6,900 bases of DNA, from positions 1-6,900 of the forward strand of contig DPKT01000226.1 of NCBI GenBank assembly GCA_003542385.1, given 5' to 3'. This document shows, in pieces, positions 1 to 6,390 of the stretch. The position numbers and the translations under genes are program-made. The notes beneath the pieces were generated by a model. The model did no database searches. It was not told where the DNA came from and saw only the letters and a program-made list of their open reading frames with translations. The stretch is from Desulfomicrobium sp. GTDB lineage: Bacteria; Desulfobacterota; Desulfovibrionia; Desulfovibrionales; Desulfomicrobiaceae. Each line of letters starts with the position of its first letter. Position 1 is the stretch's first letter.

Positions 1-2182
1 TCTCGATCTTGATCAGGCCATCACCGTGGCAGCTCTCGCACCGGCCGCCCTGTACATTGAATGAGAAGCGACCGCTCTTGTAGCCCCGAACCCTCGCCTC
101 TTTGGTCTGGGCATATGCCTGGCGAATGGGATCGAAGACCTTGGTGTAGGTGGCGGGGTTGGAGCGGGGCGTGCGGCCGATGGGGCTCTGGTCGATGGAG
201 ATGATCTTCTCCAGGGCCTCGGCGCCGTCGATGCCGGCGATGGTGCCCGGCGCCTCGACCTTGAGGCCCTGGGCCAGGGCCAGATGCTTGTACAGGGAGT
301 CCACCACCAGGGAGCTCTTGCCCGAGCCCGAGACCCCGGTGATGCAGACCAGGGAGTCCAGGGGAAAACGGACGTCGATGCCGCGCAGGTTGTTGGTCGT
401 CACCCCGCGCAGGGTGACGGCCCGGCCCGATTTTCTGCGCGCCGGCGGTCGGGCGATGCGCAGGTCGCCGCGCAGGTACTTGCCCGTCAGGCTCTGGGAC
501 TCGTTCACCAGCTTCTCGGGCGTCCCGGCGAAGACCAGGTCCCCGCCCAGGAAGCCCGATCCGGGGCCGAGCTCCAGCACGTGGTCGGCCGAGCGGATGG
601 TCGGTTCGTCGTGCTCGACCACCAGTACCGTGTTGCCGCGGCTCTGGAGTTGGCGCAGGGTGCTGATGAGGCGCACGTTGTCGCGCGGGTGCAGGCCGAT
701 GCTCGGCTCGTCCAGGACGTAGGTCACGCCGACCAGCCCCGAGCCCAGCTGTCCGGCCAGGCGGATGCGCTGGGCCTCGCCGCCGGACAGGGTGGTCATG
801 TTGCGGGCCAGGCAAATGTAGTCGAGGCCCACGTTGGCCAGGAATTCCATGCGGTGGCGCAGCTCTTTCAGGAGCGGCGTGCTGATCTCGGCGTTCACGC
901 CGGCGAAGTCCAGGCCCTGCAGCCACTTCAGAGCGCGGGCGATGGGCAGGGCGCAGAAGTCGAAGATGTTGAGCCCCTCCACGCGCACGGATAGGGCTTC
1001 GGGCCGCAGGCGGGCGCCCCTGCATTCGGGGCAATCCATGGTCTGGCGGTAGCGGGCCAGTTCGTCGCGCCAGATGTGGCCGAGTCCCTGTCCCTGTTCG
1101 AGGAAATGGATGACGCCCGGCCAGTCGCCGTCGCCGTGGAACAGGGCGTGCCGGGCCTCGGGCGCGAACTCCCGCAGGGGCGTGTCCAGGGTGAAGCCCT
1201 GCCGCAGGCCCAGGGCCTTCAGGTCGGCCGCGAAGCGGTCGAAGGCGCGGCCCTTCCAGGGCAGGATGGCGCCCTGGCGCAGGGACAGGCCGCCGTTGGG
1301 CGCCAGCAGTACCGGCTCGTAGTATTCCACCGCGCCCAGCCCCGAACAGTGCGGGCAGGCTCCCTGGGGGCTGTTGAAGGAGAAGAGCTGAGGGCTCGGT
1401 TTGGGCAGGCTCAGGCTGCAGCGAGGGCAGACCGCGTCGGTGGAGAAGAAGATGTCCTCGCCGCCGATGACGGACACGACGATGCGTCCCTCGCCCGACG
1501 TGAGGCCCAGTTCCACGGAGTCGGCCAGGCGTTTGCGCATGTCGGCCTTGAGCACCAGGCGGTCCACCACCAGGTCGACGCTGTGCTTCAGGTTCTTGGC
1601 CAGCTCCGGCATGGGGTCCAGAGGCAGCACCTCTCCGTTCACGCGCACGCGCACGAAGCCCTGGCTTTTGAGCTTCTTGAAGAGGTCGGCGTGGGTGCCC
1701 TTCTTGTGGTCGACCATGGGCGCCAGGAGCATGAACTTGGTGCCCTCGGGCAGACCCATGATGCGGTCCATGATCTGGTCGCCGGTCTGGGCCTGGATGG
1801 GCACGCCGCACTCGGGGCAGCAGGGCGTGCCCAGACGCGCGTAGAAGACGCGCAGAAAGTCGTAGACCTCCGTGACCGTGCCCACGGTGGAGCGCGGGTT
1901 CTTGGAGATGGTCTGCTGCTCCAGGGAGATGGCCGGGGTCAGGCCCTCGATGAGGTCGATGGCCGGCTTGTCCATCTGGGGCAGGAACTGGCGCGCGTAG
2001 GCCGACAGGGACTCGACGTAGCGGCGCTGGCCTTCGGCGTAGACGATGTCGAAGGCCAGGGTGGACTTGCCCGACCCCGAAGGGCCGCAGACCACCACCA
2101 GCTTGTCGCGGGGTATGTCCAGGGTCAGGTTCTTGAGGTTGTGCTCGCGCGCACCTTCTATATGTATGACTTTGGTATCCAT
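1..2182 (-). CDS. uvrA: UvrA, excinuclease ABC subunit A (C-terminus cut off by window edge)
   Basis: UvrA is the DNA-damage-recognition ATPase of nucleotide excision repair. It works in the cytoplasm as a dimer and loads UvrB at lesions. The reading frame opens with MDTKVIHIEGAREHNLKNL, the canonical UvrA start. Visible in order: first Walker A GPSGSGKST at residues 33-41; a zinc-module cysteine set C252/C255 and C276/C279 (CPRC...CPHC); ABC signature LSGGE at 465-469; Walker B ending in DEPS at 491-494; second Walker A GVSGSGKSS at 616-624; and the first CxxC of the second zinc finger at C715/C718, followed by the HGDG stretch. The frame is open without a stop for 727 codons to the left edge. 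The family is about 940 residues long, so roughly 210 C-terminal residues, with the second signature and second Walker B, lie outside. The ATG at 2182 has an AGGG four bases upstream. Nothing looks degraded. The identification is essentially certain. Confidence 0.98.
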   Translation of the reverse strand, partial: MDTKVIHIEGAREHNLKNLTLDIPRDKLVVVCGPSGSGKSTLAFDIVYAEGQRRYVESLSAYARQFLPQMDKPAIDLIEGLTPAISLEQQTISKNPRSTVGTVTEVYDFLRVFYARLGTPCCPECGVPIQAQTGDQIMDRIMGLPEGTKFMLLAPMVDHKKGTHADLFKKLKSQGFVRVRVNGEVLPLDPMPELAKNLKHSVDLVVDRLVLKADMRKRLADSVELGLTSGEGRIVVSVIGGEDIFFSTDAVCPRCSLSLPKPSPQLFSFNSPQGACPHCSGLGAVEYYEPVLLAPNGGLSLRQGAILPWKGRAFDRFAADLKALGLRQGFTLDTPLREFAPEARHALFHGDGDWPGVIHFLEQGQGLGHIWRDELARYRQTMDCPECRGARLRPEALSVRVEGLNIFDFCALPIARALKWLQGLDFAGVNAEISTPLLKELRHRMEFLANVGLDYICLARNMTTLSGGEAQRIRLAGQLGSGLVGVTYVLDEPSIGLHPRDNVRLISTLRQLQSRGNTVLVVEHDEPTIRSADHVLELGPGSGFLGGDLVFAGTPEKLVNESQSLTGKYLRGDLRIARPPARRKSGRAVTLRGVTTNNLRGIDVRFPLDSLVCITGVSGSGKSSLVVDSLYKHLALAQGLKVEAPGTIAGIDGAEALEKIISIDQSPIGRTPRSNPATYTKVFDPIRQAYAQTKEARVRGYKSGRFSFNVQGGRCESCHGDGLIKIE

Positions 2183-2221
2183 GACGCCCTGTTACTGTTG
2201 TGGGGAAATGCAGGTTTAGAC

Positions 2222-2250
2222 TTGCGGGATGCTACCTATAACCATATGAA
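2222..2250 (+). promoter_or_regulatory. Candidate sigma70 promoter of the flavoredoxin-diguanylate cyclase pair
   Basis: TTGCGG at 2222-2227 and TATGAA at 2245-2250 are 17 bp apart, with the likely transcription start near 2257, about 50 nt before the ATG at 2307. It overlaps the uvrA promoter candidate completely: both -10 boxes lie between the two -35 boxes. The -35 match is partial, so this call is tentative. Confidence 0.35.
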
Positions 2251-2262
2251 AAACCCTGGCAA
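2235..2262 (-). promoter_or_regulatory. Candidate sigma70 promoter of uvrA
   Basis: Read on the minus strand, TTGCCA (2262-2257) and TATAGG (2240-2235) are separated by 16 bp. This would place the transcription start near 2228 and give a leader of about 45 nt before the uvrA ATG at 2182. The match is fair, not strong, and is judged by eye. No LexA-type palindrome of the CTGT-N8-ACAG kind was seen around it, so SOS control is not supported by the sequence. Confidence 0.45.
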
Positions 2263-2306
2263 GTGGGACCTTAGGAAATGAACGTGACGCCATCCCGGAG
2301 ACGACC

Positions 2307-2885
2307 ATGAAAGTATCCCTCGGGGCCAAGACCCTGGCCCAGCCGACGCCCTTGTGGATCATCGGCTCCTATGACGAAAGCGGCAAGCCCAACGCCATGG
2401 CCGCGGCCTGGGGCGGGATCTGCTGTTCCAAGCCGCCGTGCGTGGCCGTTTCCCTGCGCGAGGAGCGGCACAGCTTTTCAGCCATCACCGCCCGCAAGGC
2501 CTTCACCGTGAGCGTCCCCTCGGTGCGTTTCGCCGCTCAGGCCGACTTTTTCGGCATCGCCTCGGGCCGCGACACCGACAAGTTCGCCGCCGCGGGTCTG
2601 ACCCCGGTGCGCTCGAAGCTCGTCGACGCCCCGTACGTCGGGGAGTTCCCCCTGGTGCTGGAGTGCGCACTGCTGCGGACCGTGCCGCTGGGCATGCATG
2701 TGCAGTTCATTGGAGAGATCGTAGATGTCAAGGCTGACGAGGATGTCCTGGATGCGAAGGGATATCCGGATGCGGCCAAGGTGCAGCCCCTCATCTTCAC
2801 CCCCGTTTCCAGGGCCTATCACGCCGTGGGTGAGTATGTCGGGCAGGCTTTCGAAATGGGCCGGGCCTTCTGCGGGAAGGACTAG
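2307..2885 (+). CDS. Flavoredoxin-like flavin reductase family protein (FMN-binding split barrel)
   Basis: This 192-residue soluble protein belongs to the flavin reductase (DIM6/NTAB-like) family, which binds FMN in a split beta-barrel and shuttles electrons. Its closest remembered relatives are the flavoredoxins of Desulfovibrio (gene flr in D. gigas), described there as electron carriers linked to sulfur-compound reduction. Diagnostic stretches are WGGICCSKPPCVAVSLR at 35-51, FTVSVPS at 66-72, SGRDTDKF at 87-94, and VDAPYVGEFPLVLEC at 106-120, followed by the FIGEIVDVKADE strand at 134-145. The length matches the family. There is no signal peptide and no membrane segment. The ATG at 2307 is preceded by GGAG (2297-2300) at a 6-nt spacing. 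The stop lies 29 bp before the diguanylate cyclase gene with no terminator between, suggesting co-transcription. The family call is firm. The exact electron partner is not readable from sequence; another flavin reductase role is possible. Confidence 0.9.
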   Translation: MKVSLGAKTLAQPTPLWIIGSYDESGKPNAMAAAWGGICCSKPPCVAVSLREERHSFSAITARKAFTVSVPSVRFAAQADFFGIASGRDTDKFAAAGLTPVRSKLVDAPYVGEFPLVLECALLRTVPLGMHVQFIGEIVDVKADEDVLDAKGYPDAAKVQPLIFTPVSRAYHAVGEYVGQAFEMGRAFCGKD

Positions 2886-2914
2886 TCCGGACCTCAACCT
2901 CACGGAATAAGGTC

Positions 2915-3940
2915 ATGACCGAGCACTACGCCGATTTCTTCTGTTCACGCGACGTCGTCCTGTCCCTCGTCAAGGCGGGCGTCCCGGCCAACTCCAAGTG
3001 GGGGGCCCTCATCCTCTACATGCGCTCCATCACGGAATACGACTACCTTTCCGCGGAGCAGAAGCAGCAGATGCAGGACCTGGTCATGCAGGTCATCCGG
3101 GAGCGGGACTATTCGGAAACGCGCTTCAAGGAGTTCGTGCGACGGCAGGAGCAGATCCTCTACAAGCCCTGGAACAAGAAGCTCGAAGAAGCCTTCCGCG
3201 AGACAGTGGGCCTCATCGAGCACATCCGCTCCCAGAACATCCAGCGGGCCAAGGAAGTCAAGGACCTGCGCGAGACGACCATCAATACGGTGCGCGACCA
3301 GAACGCCCTGGAGGACATCGTCGTCGAGATCAGGGCGGCCTTCGAGAAGGTCATCTGGCAACTGGAGGCGGACACCCGCGACCTCGTCGAGATGAGCTAC
3401 ACCGACCAGCTGACCAAGCTCAACAACCGCCGGGCCTTCGACCGCTACTTCCGGGCCACGCTGACGGAGCACGTGGTCACGGGCAAGCCCATGAGCCTCA
3501 TGTTCCTGGACATCGATCATTTCAAGGCCTTCAACGACTCCTACGGGCACCGCATCGGCGACCAGGCCCTGGTCACGGTGGCCGGCAAGCTCATGGGCTT
3601 CGCCCACAAGTACAGCACCATGCCCAACCGCAGCTTCTTCCCGGCGCGTTTCGGCGGCGAGGAGTTCATCGTCGCCCTGCCGGGCGTGGGCCTGGACGAG
3701 GCGAAAGAGGACGCGGAATCCCTGCGCAACATTATCGAGGAATACAATTTCATCATCCGCGACCACAACGGGCAGGTGCTGCAGAAGGGCATCAAGATCA
3801 CCGTGTCCGTCGGCGTGGCCACCCTGCGGCCGGAATGGACCGCCAGCCATGGAGAACGGCTCCTCGACGAGGCCGACCGGGCCATGTACCGGGCCAAGAA
3901 CCAGGGCCGCAATCGGGTCTGCGCCATGGACGAGTGCTGA
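2915..3940 (+). CDS. Diguanylate cyclase (GGDEF domain) with N-terminal helical region
   Basis: This 341-residue protein is predicted to make the second messenger cyclic di-GMP from two GTP in the cytoplasm. The GGDEF domain covers about residues 160-341. It opens with YTDQLTKLNNRRAFD and has the metal-binding FLDIDHFK (D199), substrate residues N207 and D216, and the active-site GGEEF at 247-251. It ends with TVSVGVATL and ADRAMYRAKNQGRN. All residues expected for catalysis are present. The RxxD inhibitory site, normally nine to six residues before the first G, reads N238-x-x-F241, and about 7 extra residues lie in that loop, so product inhibition is probably lost. Residues 1-160 are charged and helical, with probable coiled coil near 85-160. 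They have no membrane segment, and I recognise no named sensor domain. GGAA at 2904-2907 sits 7 nt before the ATG. The gene follows the flavoredoxin gene by 29 bp, so both are probably expressed together. Confidence 0.93.
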   Translation: MTEHYADFFCSRDVVLSLVKAGVPANSKWGALILYMRSITEYDYLSAEQKQQMQDLVMQVIRERDYSETRFKEFVRRQEQILYKPWNKKLEEAFRETVGLIEHIRSQNIQRAKEVKDLRETTINTVRDQNALEDIVVEIRAAFEKVIWQLEADTRDLVEMSYTDQLTKLNNRRAFDRYFRATLTEHVVTGKPMSLMFLDIDHFKAFNDSYGHRIGDQALVTVAGKLMGFAHKYSTMPNRSFFPARFGGEEFIVALPGVGLDEAKEDAESLRNIIEEYNFIIRDHNGQVLQKGIKITVSVGVATLRPEWTASHGERLLDEADRAMYRAKNQGRNRVCAMDEC

Positions 3941-3967
3941 GCGGCTGCTTCGGGACACGATGCACGG

Positions 3968-3997
3968 AGGGCTCCGCGGGATTTCCGGGAGCCCTTT
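3968..3997 (+). terminator. Intrinsic terminator after the diguanylate cyclase gene
   Basis: An 8-bp stem, AGGGCTCC (3968-3975) with GGAGCCCT (3988-3995), is extended by CGG/CCG across one bulged G around an ATTT-type loop. It is followed by a short T run (TTTCGCGTTT) and starts 27 bp after the cyclase stop. It lies in the gap between two convergent genes. In the opposite direction the stem has no following T run, so it should act mainly on plus-strand transcripts. Confidence 0.75.
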
Positions 3998-4010
3998 CGC
4001 GTTTCAGGGG

Positions 4011-5537
4011 CTAGACCCGGATCGCGTCCAGGAGGACCTCCAGCCTGCGGACGTAGTTGTGCTCCGCCAGGATGTGTTCCTGCCAGGCCCGGCGCAGCTC
4101 ATCCTTGCGTTTTGGAGCGGCGGCCAGGGCTGCCGGCAGATCCGCGGCCTGTTCAGGGGTTTCGAAGGTCACGGGCCGGGTCAGGTCCGGCGGGAAGATC
4201 GAGAGGCCCGGCGTGTCGTCCGTGAGCAGGAAGCCGCCGCAGGCCCAGACGTCGAAATGGCGTTGTGTCAGGCCGTGGGGCAGGAGCAGGCTCGTCAGGT
4301 TCAGGGTGAAGGAAGCCCGGCGGCAGGCGTCGGCCAGACCGGCGTAGTAGTCCACCGGGGGGAGGAGGCGAACCCCGGGCACAAGGCTGCGCCAGGCGTC
4401 GTCCCCGATGACGGTCAGGTCCGTCGCGGCGGCCAGGGCCGTCAGGCAGTTCCTGCGCCACGCGGCGGACGCCGTTTCCGCCCCCAGACCCAGGGCCCGG
4501 ACGTCGTTGCCGGGCCAGAGGGGGATGTCCGGCAGTTTGTCTCGCCACCAGCCGAAATGCGCCTGGCGACCCGGCAGATCCTCCGCCTCCCGGATCAGGC
4601 TTTCCGGAATCCTGCAGGCGGCGAAGAAGCGGTCGCGGTCCGGGAAGGACGAGCGGCCGACGAAGGTCAGGTCGCGGCCTGACGGACACGCGGCTCCGGG
4701 CGCGAAGAATTTCGGGCTCACGGCCAGGGGCAGATGGCGGGCGTCGGCGCCCAAGGAGCGCAGGGGCCCGATGAACCAGTCGTCGGTGACGAAAAGGGGC
4801 AGGCGTTTCCAGAGCAGGTTTTTCTGGCCCGTGAGCAGGTGGAAGGGGTTGTCCACGCACCAGGCGGCAACCGCTACCCCGGCGGCGCGCAGCAGGTGGA
4901 AGACCCGGCCGTATTCGTCCAGCCCCTGGAAATTGACGCTGAAAAAAAGATCCGGCCGGCCCTGAGCCAAAAGTCCGGGAATGTCTTCCAGTGTCCGCGC
5001 CGGGTCCATGACCATCACGGAGAAGCCGGCCTCGACAAAGGCCTGGGATATTTCGGGCACCAAGAGGCCCCGCTCCGTGCCTGGCAGGATCACCGTTCGG
5101 GCGGCCGGGGAGGGGTGCGCGGACCTGTGGTCGCGCGCCTTTGCGCGGATGTCGTCCACCCTGATTTTTGCCCATAGCGGCCCCCAGAACGAGGGAAAGT
5201 GCTTCAGCCCCGGCAGGTAGAAAAAAACCGGACCCGGCCAGCCGCCCTCAAGGACCACCCGCGCCGGGATGGGCTGGAAGTGCGCCGGGATGCCCTCGCG
5301 CCAGTGCGCTGGCATCTGGGCCTCGCAGGCCGGACACTCCACGTAGAAGCTTTTGTCCCAGGCCTGGGGCACAAAGGTGGGAATGCGCCAGGGGCTGGGG
5401 CCAAGGCCCAAAAAAAGCGCCGGGCCGCGCTGTTCACCCATGCGGGCGAAGCTCTCCCGGCAGTCGGCCAACGAGTGCGTTTGGCCGAGCTCGTTGTGCA
5501 CCGAGAGGCGCTTGGGCCGCGTTTCGCCGTCGTGCAT
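4011..5537 (-). CDS. CgeB/DUF3880-like glycosyltransferase family protein
   Basis: This 508-residue soluble protein has the layout of CgeB-like glycosyltransferases (GT-B fold, DUF3880 N-terminal half and a group-1-like C-terminal half). Such enzymes are thought to move a sugar from a nucleotide sugar to surface or flagellar targets; the donor and acceptor here are unknown. Landmarks, numbered from the start used here: GLGPSPW at 44-50; CPAC at 68-71; the Rossmann-like stretch RTVILPGTERGLLVPE at 147-162; DLFFSVNFQGLDEYG at 196-210; CVDNPFH at 227-233; FVGRSSFPDRDRFF at 292-305; and the family's most telling block TQRHFDVWACGGFLLTDD at 424-441. The frame extends upstream to a GTG at 5585, but that codon has no ribosome binding site. 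The ATG at 5537 has AAGGAAAG nine bases upstream and is preferred. The gene stands alone, convergent with the cyclase and divergent from rlmE, so the context gives no substrate. The family call is good; the specific role is not known. Confidence 0.8.
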   Translation of the reverse strand: MHDGETRPKRLSVHNELGQTHSLADCRESFARMGEQRGPALFLGLGPSPWRIPTFVPQAWDKSFYVECPACEAQMPAHWREGIPAHFQPIPARVVLEGGWPGPVFFYLPGLKHFPSFWGPLWAKIRVDDIRAKARDHRSAHPSPAARTVILPGTERGLLVPEISQAFVEAGFSVMVMDPARTLEDIPGLLAQGRPDLFFSVNFQGLDEYGRVFHLLRAAGVAVAAWCVDNPFHLLTGQKNLLWKRLPLFVTDDWFIGPLRSLGADARHLPLAVSPKFFAPGAACPSGRDLTFVGRSSFPDRDRFFAACRIPESLIREAEDLPGRQAHFGWWRDKLPDIPLWPGNDVRALGLGAETASAAWRRNCLTALAAATDLTVIGDDAWRSLVPGVRLLPPVDYYAGLADACRRASFTLNLTSLLLPHGLTQRHFDVWACGGFLLTDDTPGLSIFPPDLTRPVTFETPEQAADLPAALAAAPKRKDELRRAWQEHILAEHNYVRRLEVLLDAIRV

Positions 5538-5543
5538 ACGCGT

Positions 5544-5551
5544 CTTTCCTT
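5544..5551 (-). promoter_or_regulatory. Ribosome binding site deciding the glycosyltransferase start
   Basis: Minus-strand AAGGAAAG lies at 5551-5544, about 6-9 nt before the ATG at 5537. The alternative GTG at 5585 is preceded by a T-rich stretch (the complement of the rlmE start codons) with no purine-rich site. This favours the shorter 508-residue product and leaves a 49-bp gap to rlmE instead of a one-base gap. Confidence 0.7.
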
Positions 5552-5586
5552 GGACGGTCGTTTCGGGTATCAGGGCTGAAACCACT

Positions 5587-6180
5587 ATGAAAAAATATCA
5601 GGACCACTATTTCAAGAAAGCCAAACAGGAGAGCTACCCGGCCCGCTCGGTCTACAAGCTACAGGAAATCCAGAAACAATGCAGCCTTCTCGGACCCGGC
5701 CAGACCGTGTTGGATCTGGGCGCGTCCCCCGGCTCCTGGACCCTTTTTTGCGCCGAAAAGGTCGGCACGAATGGCCGGGTGTTGGCTGTGGATGTCAATC
5801 CCCCTGGCATCTCGTTCCCACCGGTGGTGACCTTCGTCGAGGACGACGCCTTCGCCCCGGGCCCGGAACTTACGGCGGCCCTCGAGGATCACGCCCCCTT
5901 CGACGTGGTCGTCAGCGACATGGCCCCCAAGACCACGGGCGTAAAATTCGCCGACCAGGCCAATTCCCTGGAGTTGTGCGAGCGGGCGCTTGCGATGGCC
6001 CGGGCCTTTCTCAAGCCTGGGGGGCGTCTGGTGGTCAAGATTTTCCAAGGGCCTGATGTCAAGGCCTTTTCGGACGACATGCGGAGAAGTTTCACCACGG
6101 TCAAGGCCATAAAGCCGAAAAGCTCCCGGCCCGAGAGCAAGGAGATTTTTTACGTGGGGCTCGGGTTTCGTCCGGGATAA
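5587..6180 (+). CDS. rlmE: RlmE (FtsJ/RrmJ), 23S rRNA U2552 2'-O-methyltransferase
   Basis: RlmE methylates the 2'-OH of U2552 in the A-loop of 23S rRNA with S-adenosylmethionine, a late step in large-subunit assembly. The 197-residue product has the whole family signature: YPARSVYKL near the N-terminus, SAM-binding DLGASPGSW at 43-51, acidic loop VDVNPP at 69-73, SDMAPKTTG at 110-118, LVVKIFQG at 148-155, and the SSRPESKEIFYV ending. The K-D-K-E catalytic tetrad known from E. coli RrmJ is present as K24, D111, K151 and E186. The length is slightly below the 209 residues of E. coli, the difference being at the N-terminus. The frame is open upstream to 5353, but that extension runs antisense through the glycosyltransferase gene and shows no family similarity, so ATG 5587 is chosen. 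The ribosome binding site is weak (AGGG, 11 nt upstream). Any promoter must lie in the 49-bp gap or within the neighbouring gene. Confidence 0.96.
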   Translation: MKKYQDHYFKKAKQESYPARSVYKLQEIQKQCSLLGPGQTVLDLGASPGSWTLFCAEKVGTNGRVLAVDVNPPGISFPPVVTFVEDDAFAPGPELTAALEDHAPFDVVVSDMAPKTTGVKFADQANSLELCERALAMARAFLKPGGRLVVKIFQGPDVKAFSDDMRRSFTTVKAIKPKSSRPESKEIFYVGLGFRPG

Positions 6181-6236
6181 GGCGGACCCTGGCGTTCGCC
6201 GCCTCGCCATGGCATGATTTTGCGGACCCGGGGCTG

Positions 6237-6370
6237 ATCGGGCCAAGGCCTGAGGGGACATGTTTCCGGTTGAAAGAAATCCCGGAAACGGTCACAAGAC
6301 CGGCGCGTCGGGAAGGATCAAAAAAACGGAAAAGCGCGGGACATGCGCCGTCGAACGGCCTTGGCCCGAT
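6237..6370 (+). repeat. 14-bp perfect inverted repeat enclosing two smaller hairpins, upstream of yebC
   Basis: ATCGGGCCAAGGCC (6237-6250) and its exact reverse complement GGCCTTGGCCCGAT (6357-6370) flank 106 bp of noncoding sequence. A TTTTT run (6370-6374) overlaps and follows the right arm on the plus strand. Inside lie GTTTCCGG/CCGGAAAC (6262-6269 with 6282-6289) and CGGCGC/GCGCCG (6301-6306 with 6345-6350). The pairings are nested and compatible, so a transcript could fold as a three-way junction closed by the 14-bp stem, just before the yebC ribosome binding site. It could be a leader or attenuator, a small RNA end, or a remnant of a small repeat element. No flanking target-site duplication was seen. 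I do not recognise a known riboswitch or RNA family in it. The repeat itself is certain; the function is open. Confidence 0.6.
6262..6289 (+). repeat. Inverted repeat GTTTCCGG-N12-CCGGAAAC
   Basis: A perfect 8-bp inverted repeat with a 12-nt AT-richer spacer lies in the rlmE-yebC gap. It is immediately followed by a second small hairpin, CGGTC-ACAA-GACCG (6289-6302). No T run follows, so it is not a standard terminator. It could be an operator for a dimeric regulator or a hairpin of the yebC leader. Confidence 0.5.
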
Positions 6371-6380
6371 TTTTCGATAC

Positions 6381-6387
6381 GGAGGAG
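6381..6387 (+). promoter_or_regulatory. Strong ribosome binding site of yebC
   Basis: GGAGGAG precedes two consecutive in-frame ATG codons (6388 and 6391). The first is only 2 nt from GGAGG, too close for normal initiation. The second has a 5-nt gap and gives the usual family start MAGHSKW. The second is therefore taken as the start. Confidence 0.8.
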
Positions 6388-6390
6388 ATG

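Noticed and set aside
21..1811. 596-codon minus-strand open frame
   Set aside because: It lies in a different frame from UvrA over the same bases and is extremely rich in R, G, P and H with no recognisable domain. The UvrA frame explains the region fully.
1076..2281. 401-codon open frame on the plus strand across the uvrA start
   Set aside because: It runs antisense through clear uvrA sequence, is low-complexity in composition (rich in A, G, V, Q, H, R) and shows no family motifs. Long shadow frames are expected at this GC content.
2183..2306. LexA/SOS box upstream of uvrA
   Set aside because: CTGT and ACAG elements occur near 2190-2215, but no pair has the spacing of a known LexA palindrome. 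The closest CTG...CAG arrangement has a 13-nt spacer.
2945..3958. 337-codon minus-strand frame opposite the diguanylate cyclase
   Set aside because: It is antisense to a well-supported GGDEF gene with intact catalytic motifs, and has no motifs of its own.
5538..5585. GTG start at 5585 adding 16 residues to the glycosyltransferase
   Set aside because: It has no ribosome binding site, whereas the ATG at 5537 has AAGGAAAG at good spacing. The extra residues show no conserved feature.
5353..5586. 78-codon N-terminal extension of RlmE
   Set aside because: It would overlap the glycosyltransferase gene in antisense, does not resemble RlmE, and the family start coincides with the ATG at 5587.
6181..6225. 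Terminator directly after rlmE
   Set aside because: GGCGG and CCGCC can pair only over a long loop and no T run follows closely. The GCCATGGC palindrome before ATTTT cannot form a hairpin with a usable loop.
6255..6345. Direct repeat GGGACATG at 6255-6262 and 6338-6345
   Set aside because: An 8-bp repeat in a gap of this size is reasonably likely by chance, and it has no regular spacing or further copies.
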